From contig NZ_LTAW01000004.1 of assembly GCF_001639725.1 (NCBI RefSeq), positions 310,001 through 374,000 on the forward strand: a stretch of 64,000 nt of DNA. Direction: 5' to 3'. Below, piece by piece: positions 43,929-53,251 of this stretch (its first letter is position 1; every line of letters begins with the position of its first letter). The notes under the pieces are model-generated. The model saw only the letters and a program-made list of their open reading frames with translations. It did no database searches and was not told the DNA's origin. This DNA is from Marinomonas atlantica. Lineage in GTDB: Bacteria > Pseudomonadota > Gammaproteobacteria > Pseudomonadales > Marinomonadaceae. A program made the translations under genes and the position numbers.

Positions 43929-45228
43929 TGGTCATTGAGTGAGAGAAGGTAAGGCATACGCTTAGCCCAGGTTGGGCATTTTCAAAGTGCAACGAAGCCT
44001 GATGGATCGCTGCAATACGCTGACAGATGGTTAAGCCTAGGCCTAGACCTTCGCCTTTACTGTCGAGGCGGCGCGATGAAGTATCGATTGTGTTGAGTAA
44101 GTTTTCTGGCGCGTCTTGCCCGTTATCTTGTATGACCAGTTGCTGTTGACTGAGTGTTACTTGAACGGTCTTGCAGTCGTTACTGTGGCGCAATATATTG
44201 CTCAGCACGTTTTCGATCAGTACCTGCAATAGGGTGGCATCGCCTTGGACTGAGCAGGGAGTAATATCAGTCATTAACTCGATGTGTTGGTCTGCAAAGC
44301 GATCTTGATATTTGTCTAAAATACCCTGCATACGTGCATCAAGTATCACGGTTTCAAAGCGCTTTTTCCAATGTTGCTGCTCTAAGCGCGCTAAGGTTAG
44401 CAGTTGTTCTACAATGCGGTTAACGCGTTCGGTTTCGGACTTAATTGCTTGTGTGTCTGGGTCAGGGCAAGACAGTTCGAGTTTAATGGTCGTTAATGGT
44501 GTACGGAGCTCATGGGCCACGTCATTGGCAAATTGACGCTCCCGTGTCAGCACCTCATCGACTTCTGACATTAAACGATTCAGTTTATTGGTCAGCATTT
44601 GGATTTCTTGATTACGGGTGTCGCAGCGCAATGGGGACAGATCATCACTGCTACGACGATCAAGCTCTTTAGATAAAGCGGTTAGGGGGCGCACAATCAG
44701 TCGTACAAGTCAGATCAAAATGAATACGCTCAATGCAGAGCCGATCAGCGTTGGGGCGGTAATGTCTTCTGCGATATCACCAATGATGTCGTCGGTTAAG
44801 TCATCACGGCGAAACATTTGTACGACCAACCCGTCTTCGTCATGTTGATAACCGTGCCAGCCGTAATCCTCAAAATCCGCTTTGATAAAATCGGAGCCTC
44901 GCTCTACAAGAGGACGTGTGTGATCTAAGTTAGAGACTTGCCAGCCTTGCTCAAGGTCATAAACCGTCACCCATATTGTGTCTTCATCATCGTTACGAAT
45001 GTGTTCTTTTAGAAATACAGTGAGCTCTTCTGGTGTGGCGTCCGTTGCCACCAGCATGGCATTTAATAAGTCTGCGTTTTGTTGCAAATCGTCTTCCAAG
45101 ACTTCGTTGAATTCTTCATCGGCCGCTAAGTAGGTAATGAAAACCCCCATCAAACTGGAGATGATCATGGACGCACCTAAAATCCATGCGATGGATTTAA
45201 TGCTGAAGCTCTTTTTGGCTGATTTCAT
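43918..45228 (-). pseudogene. QseC-like sensor histidine kinase interrupted by one in-frame TGA
   Basis: 436 codons in one frame with a single TGA at 44710-44712. Before it: cytosolic start, TM1 (~12-34), a periplasmic acidic loop and the beginning of TM2 (SVFILI). After it, still in frame: LVRLIVRPL, a HAMP-like segment, H-box HELRTPL, N-box IENVLSNILRHS, G1 DNGQD and G2 GEGLGLGL. A Trp codon (TGG) changed to TGA would restore a normal TM2. All downstream motifs are intact, so the lesion is recent, or it is a sequencing error, or it is read through. Its ATG overlaps the regulator stop (ATGA). Confidence 0.85.
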
Positions 45229-45881
45229 CGTTTCACCAAGCGATAACCAAAACCGCGCACGGTTTCAATGCGTTCTTTGCCAATGATTTTTCGTAAAGCG
45301 TAAATATGAACGTCTAGCGTATTGGATTCGGAATCATTACCGAGGCCATAGATACGTTGTAGAAGGCGCTTGCGATGCACTTTATTACCCGCCGATTGCA
45401 AAAGCATAAGCAGTAATTGTGCTTCTTTTTGTGGCAGATTTAGAGCGTCGCCATTGAGATGAAATTGATCTAATTTTTGATCATAGCTTAAGTCGCCATG
45501 CTCACAGATTTCCTGTTGGCGGCCCTAGTGTCGTCGTAGTAACACGCGTATGCGCGCTTGCAACTCTTCTGGTTCAAACGGCTTTACTAAGTAATCATCC
45601 GCTCCGGTATCTAAGCCCTGTACTCGATCGTCTAATCCGTCTCGCGCTGATAAAATGAGAATAGGCTGATCAGCGCTTTCTCGACGTAATTGCAATAGCC
45701 AGTCGATGCCATCACCATCAGGTAACCCAAGATCAAGCAAGATTAAATCGTATTGTGCCGCTTGAAAGTGACTTTTAGCAGACGCTAAATTGCGAACCCA
45801 GTCTACCCGATAAGTGCGACTTAAAATCTTGAGCAAGACATTGCCTAGGCCTAAATCATCCTCGACCAGCAATAAATACAT
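45225..45881 (-). pseudogene. QseB/PmrA-like response regulator interrupted by one in-frame TAG
   Basis: 219 codons in one frame with a single TAG at 45525-45527. The receiver is complete (VEDD, phospho-Asp in LILLDLGLP, Lys in YLVKPF). Beyond the stop the frame continues through a linker (GRQQEICEHGD) into a complete OmpR-type winged helix (NTLDVHIYALRKKI-like helix, VRGFGYRLVKR end). A CAG to TAG change would explain it. The truncated product would be a stand-alone receiver unable to bind DNA. Confidence 0.85.
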
Positions 45882-45951
45882 AGTGCATCCTTATGTTGAA
45901 ACGCCAATAGCGAAAAAGAACTACCCACTGCGGATTATCGTTTGCGTAAGG

Positions 45952-45967
45952 TGAAGTTTACATGAAG
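45952..45967 (-). promoter_or_regulatory. QseB/PmrA-type box upstream of the response regulator
   Basis: On the minus strand CTTCA-TGTAAA-CTTCA, 71 bp before the regulator ATG. Matches the box at 43913-43928 in both half sites and spacing, as expected for autoregulation. Confidence 0.6.
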
Positions 45968-46091
45968 TCCTTTTAAAAAGAGTAACGCTACTGATAAGCC
46001 CCATTCCTTGTTTGAAATAAGATGGACTTGTCCAGCTTGCACAGCAATGAAAACCTTAGAGTCAAGGCGTATTACCATATCACCAATTTGA

Positions 46092-47591
46092 TCATTCAGC
46101 GTTTCGTTGGACGTGCAACGTAAAGGCGGCTCCACTGTTTGCGGCTGTCTCGTAGGTGATGTTTCCTCCCATGGCTTCAGCTAGGCCCTTACTGATAGCC
46201 AGCCCCAATCCTGATCCCTCAAATTGTCTATTGGTGACCTCGTCTTGCTGGCGAAAAGGTGTGAACAACATAGGAAGAAACTCTGCGCTTACCCCAGGTC
46301 CTTGATCGGTTACGGTTATAGAGACGCTGCTTTCTAGAATTTCGGAGGTTAAGGTAATGGTGCTTTGGTTCGGTGAAAACTTAATGGCATTGGATAATAA
46401 GTTCGACATGATCTGTAAGAAACGTTGTGGATCCAAGTATACCAAGGTAGCAGGGGGCGTATCAGCGATGATGCAGATGTTTTTTTCAATACGATAAAAA
46501 CGATGCTCTTCTACAGCGGTTTCTAATAAAGTAGAAAGAGGGTGATAGTCCATATTGATGGACATTTTAGTGGTTTTCAATTTGGAGAAATCCATAATAT
46601 CGCTGATAAGATGTTTCAGGCGATGGGTGTTTTCTTCCGTAATGTGTATGAGTTTTTTTGCGGGGCTAGGTAGGTCCACCAGTTTACCAGAATTGAGTAG
46701 GTTTAAACTGCCTAAAATAGAGGTGAGAGGCGTTCTTAGCTCATGGCTGATGGTGGCAATAAAGTTGTTTTGTAAGGTCTCATACTGTTTTCGTTCGCTG
46801 ATATTTGTGATGAGCATAATATAATGTATGTCATCAGACACGAGCTGACTGTCAAGGCATCGTATTTGGATTTGGACATCGATGAAGGTGTTGTTTTTTC
46901 GATGAATATTCGTTTCGAACACATATGGACTTGGAGTGTCTTCAGCGGTTGTCTTCGATGCTAAGGAACCAAGGCTCATTGTTTTGTAAAATGCTTCTAG
47001 TTGTGGGCAGGGGTCGAGGGTATGAAACAAACTATCGATCGCATGGTTAATTAAGTTGTCTGTCTGCCGTTCTAGTAACGTTTCAGCACCTTTATTGCCA
47101 AAACGTACTTTACCCAGTTTTGAGATGGCCAAAATAGCAATGTCTTCTGCACCATCGAGCACTGTTTGCAAAAGATGGCGGTTGGAATCTGCTTCTTGAG
47201 CGTATTCTTGTAATTGCTGGCGTGCTTTCAGTAATTCTTGTTCGAAGCTGGCTCGCTCTGCCGCGGGCATAATAACCCACCGATAGCAGGGCTTCTCATT
47301 AAATTGACCTGCTTCGGCATTCAATAATACGGGTATAGTGATTCCGCTAGCCAGATTGATTTTTAAATAAATTTCATTGATCGCGCGATTAGCTCTAAGC
47401 ATTGGCCAGAGGTGGGTTTGCATAAAAACCTTAGCTGGTGCGGGGAGTAACTGCTCAATACGTTCTAGGTTGTGTGGTTTTGTTAGCTCAAAAGACGTTA
47501 TAGCACAGTCGTTAATGAACACGATTCTGCCCTCCTGATCCGTGATAATCAGAGGGCAGGGAAGTGCATTAAGTTCTGACGGTGGCGTCAT
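46092..47591 (-). CDS. PAS-domain hybrid-less sensor histidine kinase coupled to RsbQ-like hydrolase
   Basis: 499-residue soluble kinase: PAS 1 (~10-110), coiled linker, PAS 2 (~140-265), H-box ISHELRTPL, N-box MSNLLSNAIKFS, G1 DQGPGV and G2 GSGLGLAI. No membrane helix or receiver domain. The ATG overlaps the stop of the alpha/beta hydrolase gene by four bases (ATGA), indicating coupling. In Bacillus RsbQ works with the PAS domain of the RsbP phosphatase; here a PAS kinase takes that place. A receiver partner could be the CheY-like protein at 48787. Confidence 0.9.
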   Translation of the reverse strand: MTPPSELNALPCPLIITDQEGRIVFINDCAITSFELTKPHNLERIEQLLPAPAKVFMQTHLWPMLRANRAINEIYLKINLASGITIPVLLNAEAGQFNEKPCYRWVIMPAAERASFEQELLKARQQLQEYAQEADSNRHLLQTVLDGAEDIAILAISKLGKVRFGNKGAETLLERQTDNLINHAIDSLFHTLDPCPQLEAFYKTMSLGSLASKTTAEDTPSPYVFETNIHRKNNTFIDVQIQIRCLDSQLVSDDIHYIMLITNISERKQYETLQNNFIATISHELRTPLTSILGSLNLLNSGKLVDLPSPAKKLIHITEENTHRLKHLISDIMDFSKLKTTKMSINMDYHPLSTLLETAVEEHRFYRIEKNICIIADTPPATLVYLDPQRFLQIMSNLLSNAIKFSPNQSTITLTSEILESSVSITVTDQGPGVSAEFLPMLFTPFRQQDEVTNRQFEGSGLGLAISKGLAEAMGGNITYETAANSGAAFTLHVQRNAE

Positions 47592-48403
47592 CGACTTAAA
47601 TCCGAACCAAGATACTCTTCAATTGCATTAATGACTAAATGCGGATGACTCATATGAGCTGCGTGGCCTGCTACGTCAAGCACTTTCAGGGTGCTGTGTT
47701 TTATCTGTTGATGCAGATACTTGCCCACATCAATAGACGCAAGCGCGTCTTCCTTGTGCTGTAATATGAGGCTAGGTACTTCAAGCTTGGCAAAATCTTC
47801 TCGGTTATCTGAAAAGAAAGTGGCTTTGGCGAAATGCCGAGTAATAACAGGATCAGTCGAACAAAAGCTGTCGGACAACTGCCCCGATATTTTCGGATCG
47901 GCATCCGCTCCGGCAACCACCGGACCAAGGTAACTTGCCCAGCCAAGGTAGTTTTGATCCATTAATTCCAATAAACCTTCTAAGTCTGCTTTCTCAAAAC
48001 CGCCTATGTAATCTGGTGGCATGTTCAAAAAGCAAGGGGAAGGCCCCAGAAAAATCATTTTTTTAAACAGATTAGGTCTAGCATTGGCGGCGAGAGTGCC
48101 AATACTGCAACTGACTGAATGGCCTATGAAAATGACATCCGATTCAAGGTTCAGTGTGTCACAGATTTCAATAATGTCTTCAGCATAGCCTTCTAATGTT
48201 TTATAACGTTCAAAGCGGTATGCATTTACATCAGATTGACCGCTGCCTACAAAATCAAAAGCAATTTGGCGTGCTTTGTCATTGAAAGCGGGAAGAGTAC
48301 TGTCCCACATGGCTTGGCTGCAACCAAAACCGTGGGCATAGAGAATCACAGGCTTGCTCGGTATTCCTGAGATTTGCACATTGTTTCGACTCAAAACGTC
48401 CAT
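47588..48403 (-). CDS. RsbQ-like alpha/beta hydrolase (sensor type)
   Basis: 271 residues from ATG 48403 (TAGGAG upstream). Sequence pattern follows RsbQ closely: AHGFGCSQAMW, FDFVGSGQSD, IGHSVSCSIG, GPSPCFLNMPPDYIGGFE, FCSTDPVI..HFAKATFFSDNRED and HMSHP. With this start the triad is Ser96, Asp219, His247, the numbers I recall for Bacillus RsbQ. RsbQ and the plant D14/KAI2 receptors hydrolyse or bind small butenolide-like ligands and signal through a partner. Overlaps the PAS kinase gene by 4 nt. Confidence 0.9.
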   Translation of the reverse strand: MDVLSRNNVQISGIPSKPVILYAHGFGCSQAMWDSTLPAFNDKARQIAFDFVGSGQSDVNAYRFERYKTLEGYAEDIIEICDTLNLESDVIFIGHSVSCSIGTLAANARPNLFKKMIFLGPSPCFLNMPPDYIGGFEKADLEGLLELMDQNYLGWASYLGPVVAGADADPKISGQLSDSFCSTDPVITRHFAKATFFSDNREDFAKLEVPSLILQHKEDALASIDVGKYLHQQIKHSTLKVLDVAGHAAHMSHPHLVINAIEEYLGSDLSR

Positions 48404-48786
48404 CGAGACACTCCTAAGTAGCACTGTTATAGATGATTGTGGTTGATAAATGATAATGGTCAATAAATACCTTAAGGTATCTTTTAGTAAATAATAAGTT
48501 TGTGTTTGTCATGATTTGTGCATTTAAGTAACCGTGATAATGCCAATCGATAAAAAATAATAGATTATAATTATTGATTCTTATTTTGTCTTGCTCCTAG
48601 TTTATGTGGAATAAATGAATTAGGGCGTTTGAACTATGAGAAAGCAAGCAGATCAAAGGGAAGTTACTCTATGGTGAAAAAGCGCTTGTAAGTCCACACT
48701 AGCTGAGACGCTTATTTTCAATAAAAGTCCAGTTTTATCATTATTAGTAACAGCTATTTTCTAGCCCCGCTGTTCTTGGAGATCAC
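48404..48786. other. Divergent promoter region
   Basis: 383 bp, AT-rich, between the RsbQ-like gene and the CheY-like gene. No gene or clear operator recognised; presumably holds both promoters. Confidence 0.4.
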
Positions 48787-49182
48787 ATGCAATTAAATAG
48801 CATTTTACATGTAGAAGACGATCAATCGATTAGGGTCATTGTTGAAATGTCATTGGTGGATTTGTTCGGCTATACCCTTTTCTCTTACAGTAGCGGACAA
48901 GAGGCGTGCGATGCAGTCGTTGGGCTGCAGCCGGACTTAATTTTGCTGGATGCCATGATGCCGGGTATGGACGGGTTGCAAACGTTATCAGAGATTCGGA
49001 AAAAAGACAGTTGCCAGTCGATACCCGTGGTGTTTATGACCGCTCGTGTGCAGAGCGCGGAGAAACAGCAATATCTCGATGCTGGTGCCATCGCGGTGAT
49101 TGAAAAGCCTTTTGACGTCGCCAATTTGGGTAATCAACTAGAGGCTATTTTCGAGCAACACTTAAAAACTATAAATACGTAA
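48787..49182 (+). CDS. Stand-alone CheY-like receiver protein
   Basis: 131 residues, receiver only: HVEDD at the start, phospho-Asp ~55 in LILLDAMMPG, Thr in VVFMTARV and Lys in VIEKPFD. No output domain. It precedes a broken GAF kinase gene by 19 nt and the Hpt-REC-GGDEF gene further on, so probably belonged to a phosphorelay controlling c-di-GMP. Confidence 0.9.
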   Translation: MQLNSILHVEDDQSIRVIVEMSLVDLFGYTLFSYSSGQEACDAVVGLQPDLILLDAMMPGMDGLQTLSEIRKKDSCQSIPVVFMTARVQSAEKQQYLDAGAIAVIEKPFDVANLGNQLEAIFEQHLKTINT

Positions 49183-49201
49183 TAATTTGTAGAGATCTTT
49201 T

Positions 49202-49907
49202 ATGCAAGCGCCTGACAAACCTACATATGAAGCGAATCGACTGGCAGCTCTTACGTTGACACAATTGCTAGATACGTCTCCAGAGCCAAGGTTTGACCGA
49301 TTGACTCATTTGGCTCAGTTGACTTTGAAGAGCGATATAGTGCTCATGTCATTGATAGATAACGATCGTCAATGGTTTAAGTCAAAGCAAGGGTTAACCG
49401 TGTGCGAAATGGGGCGAGACGTATCATTTTGTGGTCATGCGATTCTTAGTGAGTCCATTTTTGAGATAGCTGATGCTCTTGAGGATGAGCGCTTTGCAAA
49501 TAATCCTCTTGTATTAGGTGAGCCATTCGTTCGCTCCTATCTGGGGGTGCCGCTAAAGCATGGGAGTCAGTTGATTGGTACGCTCTGCTTTATTAGTCTG
49601 CGACCACGTATTTTTTCTGCTGAAGAGCGAGAAATCGCCACAGGTTTTGCAGCTGCGATCGAGCAGGAAATCCATGATCGACTTCAAGAGCATGATCACG
49701 ACAAGCTAGTTGCCAGCGAGCTAATGTATCTTTCAGCGCTTTTCACAGGCGGATGCAAGCAGCTCCAAAACAAAAGGCGGGACAGGGTTAGGGCTTTCTT
49801 TATGTAAAGAATTAGCCGAAGGGATGGGTGGCAGTATAGGCTATACTTCAGCTGTTGGTTGTGGTGCTAGGTTTTATGTGCGTTTGCCAATTACGCCAGC
49901 TTTTTAA
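49202..49907 (+). pseudogene. GAF-domain histidine kinase with most of its kinase core deleted
   Basis: The open frame (49202-49807, 201 residues) has a complete GAF domain (~20-165, with DVSFCGHAI and SYLGVPL) and then runs out of frame into an unrelated tail. In the +2 frame from about 49733 the sequence reads RFSQADASSSKTKGGTGLGL and on to KELAEGMGGSIGY...PITPAF, ending TAA 49907. That is the G2 box and C-terminus of a HATPase domain. H-box, N-box and G1 are absent. An internal deletion of several hundred bases with frameshift explains this. Confidence 0.85.
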
Positions 49908-49934
49908 ATGAATATGAGGAAGGGGTAACGAGTT

Positions 49935-51569
49935 TTGCCTATTAAAAAGTCGCCTGAGGAGATACAGCTGGCAATGAAGTCGTTACAGGCCAACTTTGAT
50001 CAAACGTTAATACAAAAAGCGGCTTTACTTACGGATGCTTCTTGTTCACTTAAGCTGCATGACTTCTCTCAAGTGCCCGAAGTTATTAGCCTATCACATC
50101 AATTGGCAGGCGCTTGCGGTAGTTTCGGGTGGCACTACTTAGGTCGTTTGGCTCGTCAAATTGAAGTGAATGCGTTGCTTGTGCGTGACTCTCCAGACTC
50201 TGATATTGCGTGTTTAAACTTAAGTGACGCGATTGATGATTTTATTAGAGAGACTAACCAAGATCGTTCCGTATCGACTCAGCCTTTGGTCAAGGCTAAA
50301 GGCGCCGCAAAAATAAATCAAGATGTTTGGCTTGTGTTGCCCGATTCTGAATATCGCGCAACGATTGAAACCCAACTGACAGCATTTGATTTTAGCGTAC
50401 GAAGTTTTTCATCTTTCGCCGACTGTAGGGTGGCATTATACGAACATATGCCGGCTTTGTTATTTTGTGCCACCCGTGTGGCTGATGAACTTTTCTTTTC
50501 ACAAGATGCTCTGCTTGAGCATGTCATACAGAGTGATACCAAACTACTGCTTTGCTCCGAAGATGATGATTTTGAAGCGCGAGTTAATGCCGTGCGACAC
50601 CAAGCTCAAGCCTTTTTTGTCGGTTTGCCCGACATGACGCTTTTATTGCAAAAAATAACTCGATTGTTTGATGAGATGAATTTTTCAGATAAAAAAGTCA
50701 GCATTTTAGACGATGACCTGTTACTGGCGGAACATTATAGCTGGGTGCTTGAGTCCGCGGGAATAGAGGTTCAGATTATCGAGTCTCCTGATCAAGCGGT
50801 GTCGGATTTGCTGTCGTTTAAACCGGACCTGTTGCTGTTGGATATGCATATGCCAGAATACTTAGGTTCTGAAGTGTCTGGTGTGATTCGTCAATATGAT
50901 CAATTAAGCAGCCTTCATATTATGTTCTTATCTGCGGAGCATGATATTAAGCAACAACTGCAGGCCTTGTCATTTGGGGCGGATGATTTTATTACTAAAC
51001 CGATCAGCAATCAGAACTTGGTCAGCACGGTAAAGCTTCGCTTGGCGCGTAATCGTGATATTAAATCGTTGATTGAGCGTGACAGTTTGACCGGGTTAGT
51101 GCGACATGGTGCGATTAAGGATACGGTTTACAGTGAGTTTGATAAAGCGAAACACAGTGGTGAACAATTTTGTGTCGCCATGATCGATTTGGATCACTTT
51201 AAAAACGTCAATGATACTCAAGGACATGCCGTGGGTGACGTGGTGATCAGCACCATAGCATCCTTGCTACAAAAAAAATTGCGTCGCACTGACCGTGCAG
51301 GTCGTTATGGCGGGGAGGAATTTTTGGTAGTGTTGCCTGATTGTTCAGCGGCGGATGCCAAAAAACGGCTTGAGTCACTTTTAAACTCGTTTAAAAGTAT
51401 TCAGTTTAGCTGTTCAGACAGCCATTTTAACTGTACGTTTTCAGCGGGTATAGTGTGCAGCGCTGAAGGTTTTGCGGATGCTGATGCGGTTATTGAAATG
51501 GCTGATCAGGCGCTTTATCAGGCAAAACGCAACGGTAGAAATCAGGTGACTATGTTAGGTAGTCTTTAA
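49935..51569 (+). CDS. Hpt-REC-REC-GGDEF phosphorelay diguanylate cyclase
   Basis: 544 residues, TTG start with AGGAAGGGG upstream. Hpt-like domain with His ~55 in SHQLAGACGSFG; a degenerate receiver (~125-245) lacking a clear phospho-Asp; a canonical receiver with ILDDD, Asp ~303 in LLLLDMHMP and Lys in FITKPIS; then GGDEF with GGEEF near residue 459. It is the only one of the five GGDEF proteins here with an RxxD I-site (RRTD) five residues before the motif. Output should be phosphorylation-controlled c-di-GMP synthesis. Confidence 0.88.
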   Translation: MPIKKSPEEIQLAMKSLQANFDQTLIQKAALLTDASCSLKLHDFSQVPEVISLSHQLAGACGSFGWHYLGRLARQIEVNALLVRDSPDSDIACLNLSDAIDDFIRETNQDRSVSTQPLVKAKGAAKINQDVWLVLPDSEYRATIETQLTAFDFSVRSFSSFADCRVALYEHMPALLFCATRVADELFFSQDALLEHVIQSDTKLLLCSEDDDFEARVNAVRHQAQAFFVGLPDMTLLLQKITRLFDEMNFSDKKVSILDDDLLLAEHYSWVLESAGIEVQIIESPDQAVSDLLSFKPDLLLLDMHMPEYLGSEVSGVIRQYDQLSSLHIMFLSAEHDIKQQLQALSFGADDFITKPISNQNLVSTVKLRLARNRDIKSLIERDSLTGLVRHGAIKDTVYSEFDKAKHSGEQFCVAMIDLDHFKNVNDTQGHAVGDVVISTIASLLQKKLRRTDRAGRYGGEEFLVVLPDCSAADAKKRLESLLNSFKSIQFSCSDSHFNCTFSAGIVCSAEGFADADAVIEMADQALYQAKRNGRNQVTMLGSL

Positions 51570-51721
51570 TGATTCGCTAGTCTCGCTCTGATTTTAGTCA
51601 AATGCAGGCGGTATGGTTAACGACTTTTTCATAATATCTTATCACCCCTTCTATTATTTCCCCGTCCATAATTTAATAACAGTCAGTTCCTCTTTAAATT
51701 TTCAAACACTAGTATTGTGAT

Positions 51722-51753
51722 ATTACGCTATATAAATGATTATATAGCGTAAT
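51722..51753. promoter_or_regulatory. ModE operator (Mo box) upstream of modA
   Basis: Perfect palindrome with 14-bp arms, ATTACGCTATATAA-ATGA-TTATATAGCGTAAT, 45 bp before modA. The CGCTATAT/ATATAGCG core is that of ModE sites. Molybdate-loaded ModE should repress modABC here. Confidence 0.9.
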
Positions 51754-51797
51754 AGTTGTGCGGCTTAATTTAAGTATCTGACAATAAGGAGGGTGAC

Positions 51798-52553
51798 ATG
51801 AATGTTGCTAAGTATCTGCCATGGTTGGCGATGGGGCTAACGGTGACAAGTCAGTCGTGGGCGGAGCAGGTGCATGCGGCGGTGGCTGCGAATTTCACTG
51901 GGGCGATGAAGTTTGTGGTTGCGCAATTCGAACAAGACACTGGATATGATGTGCGGCTGTCGTTTGGTTCGTCCGGTAAAATTCTGGCGCAAATCCAAAA
52001 CGGTGCGCCGTTTGATGTGTTTTTATCGGCCGATCAAGCTAAGCCACAAGCGTTGCAAAACAAGGGGCTTGTGCAAGAGGGCAGTCGTTTTACCTATGCC
52101 ATTGGTGCGCTTGCTTTATGGTCGTCTCTGCCAGATTTTATTGAAAACGATTATAGCCGTTTGACGTCGGATGATTACAATAAGCTGGCATTGGCAAACC
52201 CTAAGCTCGCGCCGTATGGCTTGGCTGCAACGGAGGTATTACAAGCGTTAGGTTTGAAGGATGCAACGCAAGCTAAATGGGTGCAGGGGGAAAATATTGC
52301 CCAAACTTATCAATTTGTCGCGACGGGCAATGCGGATTTAGGCTTTGTGGCGCTGTCGCAAATTATGTCGAAAGGGCATGTGACAGAAGGTTCCAGCTGG
52401 ATTGTGCCAAGCGATTTATACAGCCCTATTCGTCAAGATGCGGTATTACTAAAAACGGCTAAGGACAATTCTGCCGCTACGGCGTTGCTGGCGTATCTAC
52501 AAAGCGATGCGGCGCAGCAGATCATTCAGTCTTACGGTTATACAACAGAGTAA
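51798..52553 (+). CDS. modA: Molybdate-binding periplasmic protein
   Basis: 251 residues: signal peptide to about SWA-22, then AAVAANFTGAM, LSFGSSGKILAQI and the GAPFDVFLSAD segment, with the oxyanion-binding Ser residues. Binds molybdate or tungstate for ModBC. AGGAGG lies just before the ATG. First gene of modABC, under the Mo box at 51722. Confidence 0.94.
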   Translation: MNVAKYLPWLAMGLTVTSQSWAEQVHAAVAANFTGAMKFVVAQFEQDTGYDVRLSFGSSGKILAQIQNGAPFDVFLSADQAKPQALQNKGLVQEGSRFTYAIGALALWSSLPDFIENDYSRLTSDDYNKLALANPKLAPYGLAATEVLQALGLKDATQAKWVQGENIAQTYQFVATGNADLGFVALSQIMSKGHVTEGSSWIVPSDLYSPIRQDAVLLKTAKDNSAATALLAYLQSDAAQQIIQSYGYTTE

Positions 52554-52561
52554 CAGGCGAG

Positions 52562-53251
52562 ATGTTTACAACAGCGGATTTGGATGCCATTTGGCTTACC
52601 TTGCGGTTAGCTTCGATAGTGACGGTGTTATTGTTAATCGTTGGGACACCGATTGCTTGGTGGTTAGCACGCACACGATCATGGCTGAAAGGCCCGGTCG
52701 GTGCCATTGTGGCGTTGCCATTGGTGTTGCCGCCGACAGTGTTGGGATTTTATATGCTGGTTGCTATGGGACCTAACGGAGCTATTGGCCAGTTCACTCA
52801 AGCACTAGGGATCGGCTTGTTGCCGTTTAGTTTTTGGGGGTTGGTCATAGCGTCGGTGGTGTACTCGTTGCCTTTTGTGGTTCAGCCGATTCAAAATGCC
52901 ATGCAGGCATTGGGGGAACGCCCGTTAGAAGCTGCGGCGACATTACGTGTTGGCCCGTGGGAGCGTTTCTTTTGTGTGGTGTTGCCTTTGTCTAAACCTG
53001 GCTTTATTACGGCGGCGATTTTAGGGTTTGCCCATACAGTCGGTGAGTTTGGTGTGGTGCTGATGATTGGCGGTAATATCCCTCAAGAAACACGAGTGGT
53101 GTCGGTGCAGATTTATGATTACGTGGAAGCCATGGAATATGGCCAAGCGCATTTATTGGCGGGTTTGATGGTGGCGTTTTCGTTTGTGGTGCTGCTAGGA
53201 GTTTATGGCTTTCAACGTCAGGGTAATAATTCAATGTTGGGGGTTAAGTGA
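52562..53251 (+). CDS. modB: Molybdate ABC transporter permease
   Basis: 229 residues, five to six helices, with LPLVLPPTVLGFY at the N-terminal half and the EAA-type loop EAAATLRVGPWERFFCVVLPLS. Stop overlaps the modC start region by 4 nt. Confidence 0.93.
   Translation: MFTTADLDAIWLTLRLASIVTVLLLIVGTPIAWWLARTRSWLKGPVGAIVALPLVLPPTVLGFYMLVAMGPNGAIGQFTQALGIGLLPFSFWGLVIASVVYSLPFVVQPIQNAMQALGERPLEAAATLRVGPWERFFCVVLPLSKPGFITAAILGFAHTVGEFGVVLMIGGNIPQETRVVSVQIYDYVEAMEYGQAHLLAGLMVAFSFVVLLGVYGFQRQGNNSMLGVK

Noticed and set aside
45935..46135. 66-residue open frame overlapping the end of the PAS kinase gene
   Set aside because: GTG start without RBS, 44-nt overlap with the kinase gene, and its 3' end covers the TGAAG regulatory box. 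Probably not coding.
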